Below, piece by piece: positions 10,110 to 29,000 of a stretch of DNA of 64,000 nucleotides. The first letter of the stretch is position 1. Each line of letters opens with the position of its first letter. The stretch covers positions 16,704,501-16,768,500 of the forward strand of contig NC_069662.1 of assembly GCF_027244095.1 (NCBI RefSeq), written 5' to 3'. The notes beneath the pieces are model-generated. The model did no database searches. It had not been told where the DNA came from and was given only the letters and a program-made list of their open reading frames with translations. Origin of the DNA: Hemicordylus capensis. Taxonomy: Eukaryota > Chordata > Lepidosauria > Squamata > Cordylidae. The position numbers were made by a program, and so were the translations under genes.

Positions 10110-10969
10110 GGCAGCTCACAGAATAGTTAACTCAGTAGGGCAAGTGTCCGGCCCAGCTTCGGGAGCTGTGCACGCTCCCAATTTCTGAATGTGTTCTAGC
10201 AAAAATGTAGGTGATATTCAGGGTTTCCTCTAACAGGGATTCCCAGACATTGTTGACTACAACTCGCATAATCCCCAGGCAAAAGCCATTGCAGCTGGGG
10301 ATTTTGGGAATTGTAGTCAACAACATCTGGGAATCTCTCTTAGAGGTGTTGGAGATGCAGCTCCTGATGACATCAACCCTTAGCACCAGCAACCCTATTG
10401 ACCACGAGGGGCACTGGGGAAGAGACTGAGCAAGGGAGTCCCCTCTCTGACTATGCTTTCTCTACTGTAATTCCCTTTTTGTTAGACTGATAATCTCAGG
10501 TTTCATTCTCTCATCTGGAGAGACTTCCTCCTCCTCCCCTTCCCCCTCTCCCTCCCTCTGTGTAGCTAGCAATGAGGCATGTAGGCCTTTATTTATCTCC
10601 CAGATGGATTTCCTAAATCAACTACTTTACTTAGAACTCCATGTCTCCAGACAGTATTAGTTCTCAGTGCTCTCTTTACCTGGGCCCTTCTGCTGCTGCT
10701 GGGGTAGATCAAGAAATCCCTCCTCAAAACTCTCTAAAAGGTAGAAGTGGGGAGTGAACATCTATGAGGCAGGAGCTGGGTAGGACGGCTTGTGCCGAGT
10801 AAGATGGTGCTGTCCTACCCAGCTCCTGTCTCACAGGTGATCACTCCCCACTCCTCCTACCAAGGTTTTTATTGCTAGCATGCAATTAAAAAAATCAGGA
10901 GTGCACACAGCTCCCGAAGAAGCTGGGTGGGACACTTGTCCTACCCAGTTTGCAATTGTGTGAACTGCC
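10110..10969. mobile_element. TIR-bearing nonautonomous DNA transposon
   Basis: Left end GGCAGCTCACA...GGGCAAGTGTCC...CCCAGCTTCGGGAGCTGTG; right end inverted GGCAGTTCACACAATTG...GGACAAGTGTCCCACCCAGC. A second inverted repeat lies inside at 10740-10860 around GCTGGGTAGGACGGC. A foldback element (10219-10350) is nested in it. No transposase and no clear target duplication. Confidence 0.6.
10219..10350. repeat. CAGTGTTCCCTCTAA-type foldback (nested)
   Basis: Arms CTCTAACAGGGATTCCCAGA and TCTGGGAATCTCTCTTAGAG with the GACTACAACTCGCATAATCC core. Same subfamily as 39134, 51798 and 61876. It interrupts the TIR element at 10110-10969. Confidence 0.8.
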
Positions 10970-12523
10970 TTTTTATGTTATACACGCATGCAGATATCTG
11001 TACCCAAGTACATTTTTTGGTATGAATGACTATACGTGTGTTCACTTAGAAGCATGGGCATTGGGCAGATTGGGAAGAGGTAGGGTTGCCATATTCTGGC
11101 TTTCCAAATCTGGGTGCCTAATGTGCATATTATGTAACTTGGTTCAAAAATAATTTCTGAACAGAATAGTGACTGCATGTTTTGCTCCATAACTCTGCTT
11201 CTACAAAGGCTAGAGCTTAGCTTTTTTTTTTATTATTATTATTAAAGCTGAAATCCAGGTGAATCTGGGTGGGCTAAGCAATCTGGGTGAGATACTTAAA
11301 ATCCAGGTGAAACCCAGAATTTTGGGGGGCATGGCCACTCTAGAGGGGGAAGTTGCCTCCCTCTGGATTGAGCCAGTTCCCGCTGAATTCATTGGGCCAT
11401 ACTCCCAGGGAGTGGGATATTGGATTGTGAGCTTTACACCCCGCCCCCAAACAAAAGCCCATCCTACGGACACCCTTGCATAGAAGTGAACCTGGGTACA
11501 GGCCCCCTCGAATGCAGGGTACAAATGAGAAGTTTACTGCTGTACCTAATTGAATAATATGTGAATAACTGTGGGTAGAGATCTGTATGTAAGTTCAACA
11601 TAATGTGTGAACAGGGCTCTTGTTATGACCATATAATGCCTTTTTGATCAACTCAGCTGAACTGATATTGAGATGCAGCTGTGCCTGGGGTGTGGGCAAC
11701 TGTTTATACAAGAAAAGGCCAGAGTCCAAAGTGCAAAAAAATCATCCTAACCTAACCCTAATCCCACCTCTTACTATGCTTCCTCCCACCCCTCAGGAAT
11801 TCAGGAAATTTCTCTCTTGTGCAACCAGTTCTACAAGAGAAAAAGTTGCAAGGAGACATTTGGGAACCTGGATTGTCTGGTAAGCAACTAGAATTACTTC
11901 TTTTAATTATCTACATTTGGGGTTCTTGCAGAACTGTGGGGGTGGAGTGTGTGTTGGGATGTATCATCGAGTAAAAATTCCAGAACCACCAAAAGACTAA
12001 CCGTCCTGCTTGATCTCATTTTTAGTTGCTGTGGACAAGCTGGAATTGCAGCTAGTTTTTAATTTTGTTGGCTGTTGGGGGAGGGCTATCTTCTTTAATG
12101 TGTTACATGTTTGAAACGGCAGTCCCTTGCATACTCATTTGGGAGTAAGCCCTACTAAACAAAATGCTACTCACTGCTGAATAAACATGCATACAATTGC
12201 ATTGTTATAGTTGCTTCCAATGGTTTTGGCTTTCAGCAATTCTAACCTCTCTCCCTTTCCCACCCTTTAACACTAATGAGTGGTTAGAGTTTGAATGAAT
12301 GTAGAAGACTGAATTCCTTACCTTGGAGTGTGTTTAATGGCAAAGTCAGCCTGTTTGGGTAAAATTGGATTTTGACCTTTGCCCTCCTGCAGGACAGGGC
12401 AACAGAGGTTATTTATTCACTTGGTTGTGTGAGTTGTCAATCCATCTCTGTTTCTTTTGCACATACACTCACTGATATAGGAGCAGCGGACCGAGGGCAG
12501 GTAGTTGGAGATGTCCTTTAGGA
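10970..12523. other. Intergenic, mostly unassigned
   Basis: Upstream of QPRT. Holds a T-rich/TTA run near 11221-11245 and, near 12116-12190, a fragment of the GGGAGTAAGCCC repeat class. No gene is recognised. Confidence 0.45.
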
Positions 12524-12652
12524 CAAGACTTCTTAAACTTGAGTCCCCAGATGTTGTTGGAGTACAATTCTCATCAACCCAACTGCTGCAAGAGTGAAAG
12601 GCAATGATGGGAGTTCCAGCAACATCTGGGGACCCAAGTTTGAGAGATCCCC
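12524..12652. repeat. ACTACAACTCCC-type foldback element
   Basis: Arms ACTTGAGTCCCCAGATGTTG and CAACATCTGGGGACCCAAGT flank GGAGTACAATTCTCATC. Old copy with a diverged middle. Confidence 0.75.
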
Positions 12653-13201
12653 TGTTTTAGGAGATACCTCCTCAGATGTTGGATAGACTCACACAACTCC
12701 TTATGAGATGAAAATTGGAGACAGCCTTGTTGATCTGTTAGGCCTGGGGCAGGGGGGAATCCAAAAGCAAAAATAGCACCTTTGTCAAATCTAAATAAAA
12801 AGCCAGAAAGTATTGAGCAAGTTTTCCAAGTTAACCACCTTGTGGCATTTTAATTGGTCCTAATAATAAAAACATCATACAACCACTTATGCTGTGATGG
12901 CTAATTTCAGTCTTCCAACATGGCACCCCTAAATAAATGGAGAGTTGAGGCCCAATGCCACACATTTCTTGAAATATTACCACACAGCCTGTTTCCCCAG
13001 GTTTTTAGAGGCTTGTAGGAGGATAGTCTAAAATTAAATAAATGAATTTAGCACTTTGATTTTCCCAGTAGGAGCATGTGCAGGGCATGAAATGGTAAGT
13101 CGCATTACTTATTCCTACCACTAAGTGTCTCCATTAGCTGCTTAGAGCCTTGTCTGGTATATCTTTGTCAATATCTCTATGGTTTATTCTCCCTAGTCTT
13201 C
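12653..13201. other. Immediate upstream of QPRT coding start
   Basis: No promoter motif is evident. A possible splice acceptor (GTTTATTCTCCCTAG) ends at 13196, five bases before the ATG, so the transcription start may lie farther upstream. Confidence 0.4.
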
Positions 13202-18539
<5,338 letters not shown>

Positions 18540-18955
18540 CTTGTGAAGATGGGGGAGCCTGACAGTAATTAAGTACCATTTAAACTGGCAGGAGGTTTGC
18601 TGTGGGAGGTAGATTGTATCCATTGTGGACTGTGGTTGCCAGGTACCAACCTTTAAAAGTCCAAAACATTGTGTGGGCTGAAGGGGCTTCATTTGTGGTG
18701 AAGTTGCTCCACCAGTCCCTCTGCCTATCCTCTTCCCCTACCTGCCGTAGCAAGCGGGACCTACCGTGTGGGAGGAGGCTAGGTGAGGGAGCAGTGGAGC
18801 GGCAGCGGGGAAGGCTCACTGCCTGCATCCCTCTCAGAGCTCCATTCTGCCACCTGGCCACTTCAAAATGTCTGTGGTTTTGCGGTTATGCCCCTTCCAC
18901 TCCTGCTGCAGGCTGTTTTTATGAGCTAGCCAATAAAGTGCCAATCTTTTAAAAG
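18540..18955 (+). promoter_or_regulatory. QPRT: QPRT 3' UTR with AATAAA at 18932-18937
   Basis: The UTR is about 415 bases and ends shortly after CCAATAAAGTGCC. No repeat lies in it. Confidence 0.8.
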
Positions 18956-19780
18956 CGGATTCCTCACTATTTATTAACCTGTTTGTGCCCCACTACAGCT
19001 CCATCCATATTATTGCTCCCTGAATGCCTTTGGGATGCCACCAGATATCCTCACATTTGTCGCACTGCAGTGGGCCACTTTCCCCAACTCTCTGAGATCT
19101 CAAAAGCGCTCACCCCATCTTCCCTCATAATCTTGCGCTTCTCACCATAGGACGCCTCTCAAACAATTATTTATTCTGCTGCAAACCTCCTGCCATCCCA
19201 GTTATTCCATCTTGCATTCCTGTTCTTTCTCTGTCAAACTCAGGTCCCTCTCCTCCTCCATTCTTCCTGCCATAACCAAAGAGCTGCTCGATTATTCTGC
19301 TCAGTATTCTGAATTCAAGAAGGAACTGTAGCAAGGCTCTGTCCCAACTCCTAGAAGGATCCCAACTCAAGGATTCCTACCCCAGGTGACACCCTTGCAG
19401 TCTACTATGATCATTAATCCAGAATAACTACCACATCTAGGTTCTGTAACCACAATCCCCACATTGCCCATAAGTGTGCATTGCAAAGATAAAGGGGGAG
19501 GGGGGGAATTACCTTCCTCCCATTCTTTAATTGCACTGATTGTGAGAACAGTTTATACATTAAAATGTAGTAATAGGTCTGTTCAAGTGAAGTCCATGTG
19601 GACATGCCCAGAAATCGAATCAGGAGTATTAAAAATGTGCATGTGGTACCCAGTAAATGGTTTGATGTGGGAGCGTTGCTAAGAGGCATGGACAGGATCA
19701 ATAATCTGGATGGGAGGCTGCTGGGAATCCCATATAAGAGCAGGAAAAACCGACTGTTAGAAGAGGGGCATTAGAAACAG
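18956..19780. other. QPRT-MYLPF intergenic space
   Basis: About 820 bases between the two 3' ends, with no recognised gene or repeat. Confidence 0.5.
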
Positions 19781-19793
19781 AGATGTCCTCATT

Positions 19794-19799
19794 TTTATT
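19794..19799 (-). promoter_or_regulatory. MYLPF: MYLPF poly(A) signal
   Basis: AATAAA on the minus strand, about 245 bases after the stop codon at 20044-20042. Confidence 0.7.
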
Positions 19800-20041
19800 A
19801 AGACATTTTACGGAGGAAGGTCCCGGTCAGGTTAAGATTGGTTGAGATGGGCAGGGGTTGGCTTTGGGGTGTGTGATTTTTCTCCCCAAACAATAGTAAG
19901 AATAATAAATAACAGAGTGACATGTATATTGCTGGGGTACAAAAGTGAGTGGATCATCAGGGACCGGCGTAAAGGAAACTCCCCGGCCTGGGGGTGTCTT
20001 GGTGGATTCCCCCCACAAAGCAAGGGTGGGGACTTCGGCGT

Positions 20042-23000
20042 TTATTCCCCTTCCTTGTCCTCTCCATGTGTGATGACGTAGCAAATATTCTTGTAGTCAA
20101 CGTTGCCACCTACATCTGGAGGGAAGGCGTGCCACATATTCTTGATCTGCAGGAAGAAGGAGGGGGTTAAAATGAGAAGTCTGATTTTTGTATCAGTTTC
20201 TGTTCCCTAGGGCTAAAAACACAACATTTCTTGTGGTAGCCTTCACCTATGAGCAATAGAGTGTGTGTGAGTTCCATTCAGTTAAATATATCAGTATGTT
20301 TAATGCAGGAGCAAAATTCTGTATATTATTGATATTTGTTTACGATTTTTAAAAGATTCTCTACAGAACTACTGTTGCTGCTTCAACTCCCTATCACCAA
20401 CTGCCTTCTGGCATATTTCTGTAGTGGAATGTTAGCATTTAAATCAGCCAATCAGGGCTGAGCTGCAGTGTTTTAGACCATGTGATCCAGCTTCATGACA
20501 ATCGTATCTAGCATCCCATTGATTAAATGTTTTCCTCTCTATCTGGAATAACATGAGAGTTACAATCCTAAAGCCTGCAAACATGGATAAACAGAGGTGT
20601 AAGAGTTCAGCTGCCTATAAGTTACACTTTTCAGGCCTGAAACCATATGTAAATCTGGTTTATGATTATTCAGTGGTAACATAAAATCCTCTTTTTATGC
20701 TCAGAGATACTTCATTATTTCTTGAGATTAAGAAAGATTTTAAGGATGAGTCTTGGCTTCAAATTAAATCGTGCATGCATTGAAATCAATTTGATAAGTC
20801 AACAAGTATGCAAGTGTACTTTGCATAAGTATTTCCAATTTTAATATTTTATCCCATACCCAATATTTTAGTTTTCACAGAATTTGGATTAATTTTATTT
20901 TTTCACAAGAAGAAAAATAATGGCAGGAAAACAAAAGGGCATAAGAAGGAGATGTGGGTGAGAGAAGACAACATTAGGGTGTCATTATCATGTGGTTAAA
21001 TTGCCTTACCTCTTCTGGAGTGAACCGGTCACACTGGGTGGTCAGGAGTTCTTCCAGGCTATGGTGAGGCAAAGAGAACAGGGTGCATGAGAGGATTGCC
21101 CAAATATTTGTGAATTCCTGTCAGATTGTTTCCAAATCCTCCAGCTTTTACTCCACAATCTTGCATAAGATTGACATCTCTCCAGTCTTGCATAAGCTCC
21201 AAGCCTTCTCCAAGAGTCCAGTTTGGTTTTTTGCTTTCCAGCTCCTTAGTGGGACTCAGCAGGCAACTAACCCCACCCTCTTTGAATTTCAGTTGTGAAA
21301 GTGTTTCAGTTCTAGTGCCGCAACATCATTCATATCTACACTGATTTTGTATCATGTATTCAAGCTGGTTTAAAAATCATCCCTTCTCCCCAGGGAACAC
21401 TGGGAACCATCATTTCATTAGGAGGGTTAGAGGTGACTAAAGCATTCTCAAAACTTTCAACAAAGGTGGTTTGGTGAAGAATCTGAATTTTCACAATCCA
21501 CTAGTTTCCAATTTCCAGTATTTTTTACAAAGAAAACCATGACAGAAATAGTATAAAAAGAGACATATGTTTGTAGTGTATATGTACAATGTGTCCCTTG
21601 AGATAGTGGGGTTATCTGGCAGTCATGTCTGAGGCTGGGGCACACATCTCCCCTTCCTTCCTCCTTTCACATGCTCCTTGAGTGCTGGTTTCAGGTAAAC
21701 CACAGTCTGCCATCACACCTGAGACAGCAACCTTAATTGGAGGTCCCACTTCAAACCAGGGATTCCAATTCTGGTACAGAGGGCGAGTACAGACCACAGT
21801 CTGCTGATTTGGATGCAATGGCCAATTATTATTTCCCTGAATAAGCAAACTAGGAAAGGGATCCAAACATGAGAAGTGGAAACAGGAGCATATAAGCCTT
21901 AGGATGGCCAAAGCATGGCTTGATGTTACATGTGGATCGGCTCAGTGCTTCTTTTGGAAGTGGGCTGGAGGTAGATACTCACAACTGCTTCTTGACAGAG
22001 CCCTTGCCCTCAGGGTCCAGGACTTTGAAGGCGCCAATGATTACGTCCTCGGGATCAGCACCTGGTAGGATGAGAGAGGATGTACAACAGTGAGAGGTGG
22101 GAACATGCCATCAAGAAGGGAGGAAGGAGGAGCGGGATGGAGGAAATCACTCACCCTTCAGCTTCTCCCCAAACATGGTGAGGAAGACAGTGAAATTGAT
22201 AGGGCCACTGGCCTCCTTGATCATGGCATCCAACTCCTCATTCTTCACGTTCAGGCGCCCTGCAGGGATGGAGGGAGAGGATTAGCCACTGAGGGCTGGA
22301 CTGGGAGGCATCTATCAGCCTCAAAGCTTTGCTTTATCTCCCTCTCACACTATCACATTCTTTCAAGCACTCCCCCTTGTCTTACCCATAGCTGCGAATG
22401 TGTCTCGCAGGTCTTCCTTGTCAATGATGCCATCTCTGTTCTGGTCAATGACAGTGAAGGCCTAGGGAAAGGGAGAAGAGAAACCATGGTGCAATTGTAA
22501 GAAAACTCACCTCTACGTTTCCTTCCAAAACAGCAATGGACCTTGCTAGTATGTAGGTTCTGTAAGATAACTCTTCTTGAGTCCTTGCTCCCCTCAAGCA
22601 AGCAAAATAACCTTTGCTCTTGAATCTAATGACAACTGCCCTAGACTACATGATATTTGCATAAGAATTCTGAATCTCACCTTCCATTTGCAAACAGGTT
22701 TTGCATAAACTTGGACACTCCGTTTTTGAAGATTCCACACTCAGCTGATATACAGAACATGTGTAGATCTGCATTATAGTACCACAGCCTTTGTTGACAT
22801 TTACACAAGAGTAAGGGCTTCTGTTTTCTAAGCTTTGTGTAATCTTTGTATATAACTCAGTAAAGCTCTGGGTAAATGTAGAACAGCAATGATGTTAATG
22901 TTTTGTCAGAACTCTCCTTTTTGCTGGTGCTCTGCAGACCGGTTCAAACATGTACAGAATGTTCATCACTTGACTAGCGCCTCATGCAATGATTTGCATG

Positions 23001-26000
23001 TGTGAATAAGCTACCACAAATCAAACACCACAGATGGTTCAAACCACCTCAAGGCACCCCAAATGCAATGCTATTCAGTGGAGTCAGTTCACACATTCAG
23101 CTGCCATTCATCCAGTGCTGATAACCAAGTGATGAGAAATGTACTGTACACTCATGTGAACAGGCCCCAAGCTCAGCAATGGATCTGGGTGAAAAACCTT
23201 TTCCAGAATTACATGCTTTGTCAGTATACCCTACATCAGGGATTCTCAACATTGGGTCTCCAAATGTTATTGGACTTCAACTCCCATAATCCCCAACCAA
23301 AGGCCACTGGGGCTGGGGATTATGGGAGCTGAAGTCCAATAACATCTAGGGACCCAATACTGAGAATCCCTGCCCTACATGTCCATGTTCACCATTGGTA
23401 GTTGCAAGACTGCACAAACCTGTGCCTATATTTTAGAAGCACTGATGGTCTTATGTATGTTTCAATACATCTCATTGTGCAAACATCCATGAAGTTGAAA
23501 CCAGCTTTAGTTTTGCATGAATTTGCTTACAAAGTCAATATTGACAAAGTATAAAAATACTTCCACAAAGTAGTGATGTGGTCTCTGGACCTATCTCCTT
23601 TTTCCATTCTACAATATGGAAAGGAAACACTCCTTTCTAGATGCTGGTTGATATAAAGCAGGAAAACGCCAGGTTTAGATCACCACATTTCAAGAAAGAC
23701 AACTCTATAGCAATGAAGTTAACAAAGGGTCCTGAACACAATGTTCATTAGAACAAGTTGTTCTAGTAAAAATTAATCTGCCTACTTCCCTTTCACTATC
23801 CCTACAACTGGACTAAATTTTGTTCAAATTGGTTAGGCAGTCCACAAGTTAGACCTCTTGCATCTCAAATGTTCCCACGTCTACGTGGACTGGGGTGGAT
23901 GACATCATTACAAACTACACCATTCAGTTGTCCCTATGTGTCACTCACTACAACTATACCAAATTTGGTTCAAATCGGTTAGGCAGTCCAAGGTTAGCCA
24001 ACTTGCACCTCAAATGTTTATGTGTCTGCCATCTTGAACTGGGGTGGATTACATCATCACAAACTATGCCACCGATGTGTCCCTATTTGTCACTCGCTAC
24101 AACTGTACCTAATTTGGTTCAAATCGGTTAGACGGTCCACGAGTTAGCCCACTTGCGCCTCAAAAGTTTATGCATTCACCATCTTGAATTAGGGTGGATA
24201 ACATCATCACAAACTACGGCGTTGAAGTGTCCCTATGTGTCATTATAACTGTAACCAATTTGGTTCATATTGATCCAGGTGTTGCAAAGTTGATAGGGGT
24301 GGACGAACACACGGAATGCCGCGTGATCTCATAAGCACTAAGCAGGCAAAATAACAGAGATCTGAGCACATATAACTAAGATAAAAGGAGAAAAAAGTGG
24401 AGATAATATATCAGTAGTTTTTTACCATCTAAAAAACTCTACTACTCAAGAGGAAAACAAAAAAATAAGTAACTGAGCTGCAGGCTGATCAAGAAACATT
24501 AGCTCCAAACTGTAGCAGAGAGCAGCATAGATATGGCAGCAAGGGGGAATAAAAACACTATAATTTGCTCAGGAATGTTGCTAAATAGCTTTCCCTGTTA
24601 AATGGTGACTGGATGATTTAAGTCAAGGAGTTCCTGTGCTAATGCTCAGAGAAACCCAAGATCCCTTCATGTCCTTCTTCCAGTTCTCTTCACTGTCGCT
24701 TATCTAGCAATGCATCATGGGATTGGAGAGACGCCAACCCCAGCTGGCATGACTCCTTTGGGCCTCTCTCTCACCTCCCCATTTTTCTGCAGCTGTGCCC
24801 TAGAGACACCTGTCACTTGATATCCCTCTTCGCCTCTACCAGGAATGGAAACAATCTACTTCTGTCTCGCATTAAACCCAGTACCCCTCCCTAAGGGGAC
24901 AGGTGGTACATTCCGAAGGAGCTGTTGATGAGGTCTCTAGAGGAGGGAGGGCAGGAGGGAGAACTAACTCTCTTCTTGCCTCACTTACCCTCCTCCTTTT
25001 CTGCTTCGTGCTACTACGTGTAGAGCTTTCCTGCTAAACGTGAACTGCCAAATACCACAGTATGTGCAGAATACCACAGTATGTGCAGAACTGTCTCTGT
25101 GGGTGAAGAAGTGGACAAACTTTCCAACTCTCTTTTCATTTTCAAGACAATAATTTTAATTGCTGGAATGAAAATTGCATTATCCCAGCAAATCAACACT
25201 GTGCTTTGAGCGCAGCGGAAAATACCATTTCCCAGCAACAGAAGCACTCTCTTGGTGAACAGCAGTTGGATGCCTTCCAAGCCATGTATAAGAACTGCAT
25301 ATTAAATGCACAAAAACAACACTGATTGGAACAACACTTAGTTACTTTGGGTGGATATAAAGACAGCCAACTTAGCTGTAGTATAACTAGATTTATATAG
25401 CACCATTGATGTAAGCAAACAATTGGTCTGTGTCTGGAGAAGCTTAACATGTACATACTGCAATATTATAAAATGCCCACTTCTGGAAATGTGATCTCAG
25501 CAAACAAAGCAGCACAACCTTGTCCCATCCCATCCCTAAAAATAGGCAGCCCAAGAGACACTACGCTCCATAACCTAAGGAGCAAAACTGAACATACATG
25601 TATGAAGCTGCCCTCTACTGAGTCAGACCATTCAGCTGTCTATCCCAGTACTATCTGCTCCGACTGGCAGCAGCTCTTCAAATATGGAGATTAGCCAAGC
25701 AAAAGGCAGAAATCAAGAGGTGCAAAGAGTTGTGAATGTGATGCCAGAAGAGAAACTTTTTCTTAAATCCAACATGGTGAAATGTGGTTAGACTAGCACT
25801 GGGGAACTTGGGTTCAAATCCCCACTCAACTTCAACTTTTGTTGAAAAGCGGTATATAAATATTCGTCGTATTCGTATTTGTAAACCTCACAGGAATGAT
25901 GTGAGTATATAATGGGGAAGGCGAGAAAAGTCTTGTACGCTGCCTGAATTTCTTGGAGGAAGATGGGATGTAAACCTAATAAATATATAATACGAATATA

Positions 26001-29000
26001 TAATATTCCAGTAGTGAGCTTTGCTCTCTGCACCAAAGACAAGTTTTGTCAAAAAGGAAAAGAGGTGTGAAAAAAGGGTGGACTAGCGTGAAGGAGGAGA
26101 AAGAAGGGCTGAAGAAATGTCCAAAGCTACAGGGCAAAAGACAAGATAACCCGTTCTGTGAATGAGCAGGTATAACTCTTTCTGCGCCCCACCCCAAATA
26201 TAATCTTTGTACCCCATTTCTCTATTTGGAGCCCTAAAACGGAAGAGTGTTCTCAGCTTTTACAATACTAGGCTTATCTTCACTCCCCATGGGCTGCAGC
26301 CACTAGGGCTTCTGCTTCCCCACCTTCCTCCAGGCCCGTCATGCAGAATTTGTCTCCAAAGATCTCCTTGTAAGGAGCTGCTGCTTGTTCCATCCAAGCA
26401 CAGTTGTCACCTACTTTCTCCGTCCTTCCTTGCCCAAAATAGATGCTGCTGCGTCTCAAGGGTCCCAAAAAGGAAACACTACCATTCTTGAGGTGGGGGT
26501 GCTGCGGGGTAACGGCAACCCCCCCTGCAGAAGGTCAAGGAAGGGCCTCTTTGAAATGAAGACCAAGAATCTCAGATGTGTGGGAGAACTTCATATGGAA
26601 GATCCTCACCACCACATCACACTGGCTTCCTAAATGGAGGCATTTTGCTATAGACTGGATGACAACTAGAGGATGGAGGCTACCTCAGTGGTGTGCGAAG
26701 GGGAGGTTGGATCTAATAAGAGGGGAAGTTTAAAGAGAAAACCTTCTAAGGCTAGGAGGTGTCAACAATTTGAGCTCTTCTAAAGGCTATGGGCAACATC
26801 CAGGCTAAGTTAGTCATGTCTAAGTCCCATTGAAATTAATGGGGTTTGTCGTACAAATTCGTCTCATTGATTTCAGTGGTGCTTGGTCATGACTAACTAG
26901 CCTGCACGCTGCCTTCTGTGTCCTATAGAGACAAAGAAACTTTCTCTGAAGAACTTGATCAATCCCCATGGATTGATTCTCTATGGCCCAGCTGACACAA
27001 TTGTTTGAATCTAGGTTTAATGTGGGTTACCGACATCAGTGTGATGATGATGATGATGATGATTTTACATTTATATCCTGCGCTCCCTCCAAGGAGCCCA
27101 GAGCGGTGTACTACATACTTAGGTTTCTTCTCACAACAACCCTGTGAAGTAGGTTAGGCTGAGAGAGAAGTGACTGGCCCAGAGTCACCCAGCTAGTATC
27201 ATGGCTGAATGGAGATTTGAACTCGGGTCTCCACGGTCCTAGTCCAGCACTCTAACCACTACACCACACTGACTCTCATGTCAAGGTGGGATCTCAGATT
27301 CATCTTGGACCATCAACCACCTTGGCGTGGGTTCACACAATCACACTAATGTTGGTAACCCATATTAAATCTAGATTCAAATAACTGGGTGAACCAGGCC
27401 TACCTCTCTCTCCTCACCCTGCCCCTCCTCTTCATTAAGCCCTTTAGAATTTGCGACCTGCACTGTATAGGGTTAAAACTGTCAAGGGTTAAAATGAAAC
27501 TTAGGAAGACTGATGAGGCATAGGCCTTCGCATATGAAACTGAGTAGATCAAGAAATATTGTTTTCCCCCCAGGTGTTCTGGTCCCTCAATTTTTACAGG
27601 CCGAATTCTGTCTGGACCATCCACCACCAATGGCCATCCATGTTTTTCAAGAAATATCTACAGAGGAGAACTCTACAGATTCCTTCAGTATTTTATGATT
27701 AGAAATATCTTCTGTATATCTTATCTAGACCTTTCACATCCTTGTTGACCACAACATGTGATTTCTATGTCGGGATTCTCAAACTTTGGTCTCCAGATAT
27801 TGTTGGTCTGCAACTCCCATCATCCATAGCCACAATGGCCAAAGAATGATAGAAGTTGTCATTCAACAACATCTGAGGATGCAAGGTTAGGTGGATTTCC
27901 ACAGTGCATCTGAGGATGCAAGGAACCTTGAGGATGCAAGGTTAGGTGGATTTCCACAGTGAGGTTATGGCTCTGAGCATCCTCCTCTAGCTCTGAATTC
28001 AGTGTTGCTTCTGGCAACTTGCATTTATTCTCTCCTCCATCTTTTCCTTCTTTCTTACCTCTTTGAACTCCTGAATTTGTGTTTGGTCAAACATGGAGAA
28101 GACATTGGAGCTTCCTCCTTCGGCTGCTGCCCTTCTCTTTGCCTTCTTGGGTGCCTGTAATGGAGAAAGATGGGGATTTTAATGGCAGGGACCACTCCAT
28201 AGCATGAAAACAAGTGACATTTTTAATAAGGTTGGGAAAGGGGCCACATTTTCTGCAGGTTTCTGGAGATTTAAATGTTGAAAGGTATGCTGAATGTTGT
28301 TCTGTAAAACATTTGTGATATTGTGATATTTCTGTATCTGAAAAAATTAAGGTCGGGAAAGAATGTCTTTTCACTTTTAAAGAAATAATTATTCCCAAAT
28401 TGTTTTTTAAAAGTTAGGTTTTTATTTCCAAGCAGGATTTTGATATCAGTCTTCATTACTTTTCAAAAACATGAGAGGAAGGGTCAAAGACTAAAAAATG
28501 TGTTATTGCCGTTAACAAGGTTTCTTACAAACCTGGAATTTTAAAAAAGTTCCAGTTAACTGTATGGTCTGGAAGCACAAAACACGTTTTCTGATTGTCA
28601 AGAAATTGAATTGAGACCAGCTTCAAGCCAGATGGTTGAAGCAGATAATATTTGGGGTACCCCAAATCTATATTTCAGGTCTGTAACAGCAAATATTTAT
28701 TCTTCAAATATTTCTTCATATGTGTGGGTATGGAGTAATTTAAAAATGTAAACTTATCCACATATACTAGTTTTATGTCTCCGGAAACAGTCTATATATT
28801 TTAGTTTCCAAAAACTGGCTGACATCATGCCTAAATTACTCAACAGAAGTCTCATTGAATTTGACATCTTATTAATTTCAACGGGCATTCTGTTAAGTAT
28901 GTTAGTCAGGATGTCAGTCACATTTTTAACAGATGCTGACTAAAAAATAAATGAATATTAATAATATATTGCCTGATATCTCCCTGCAAGATTACAATTT

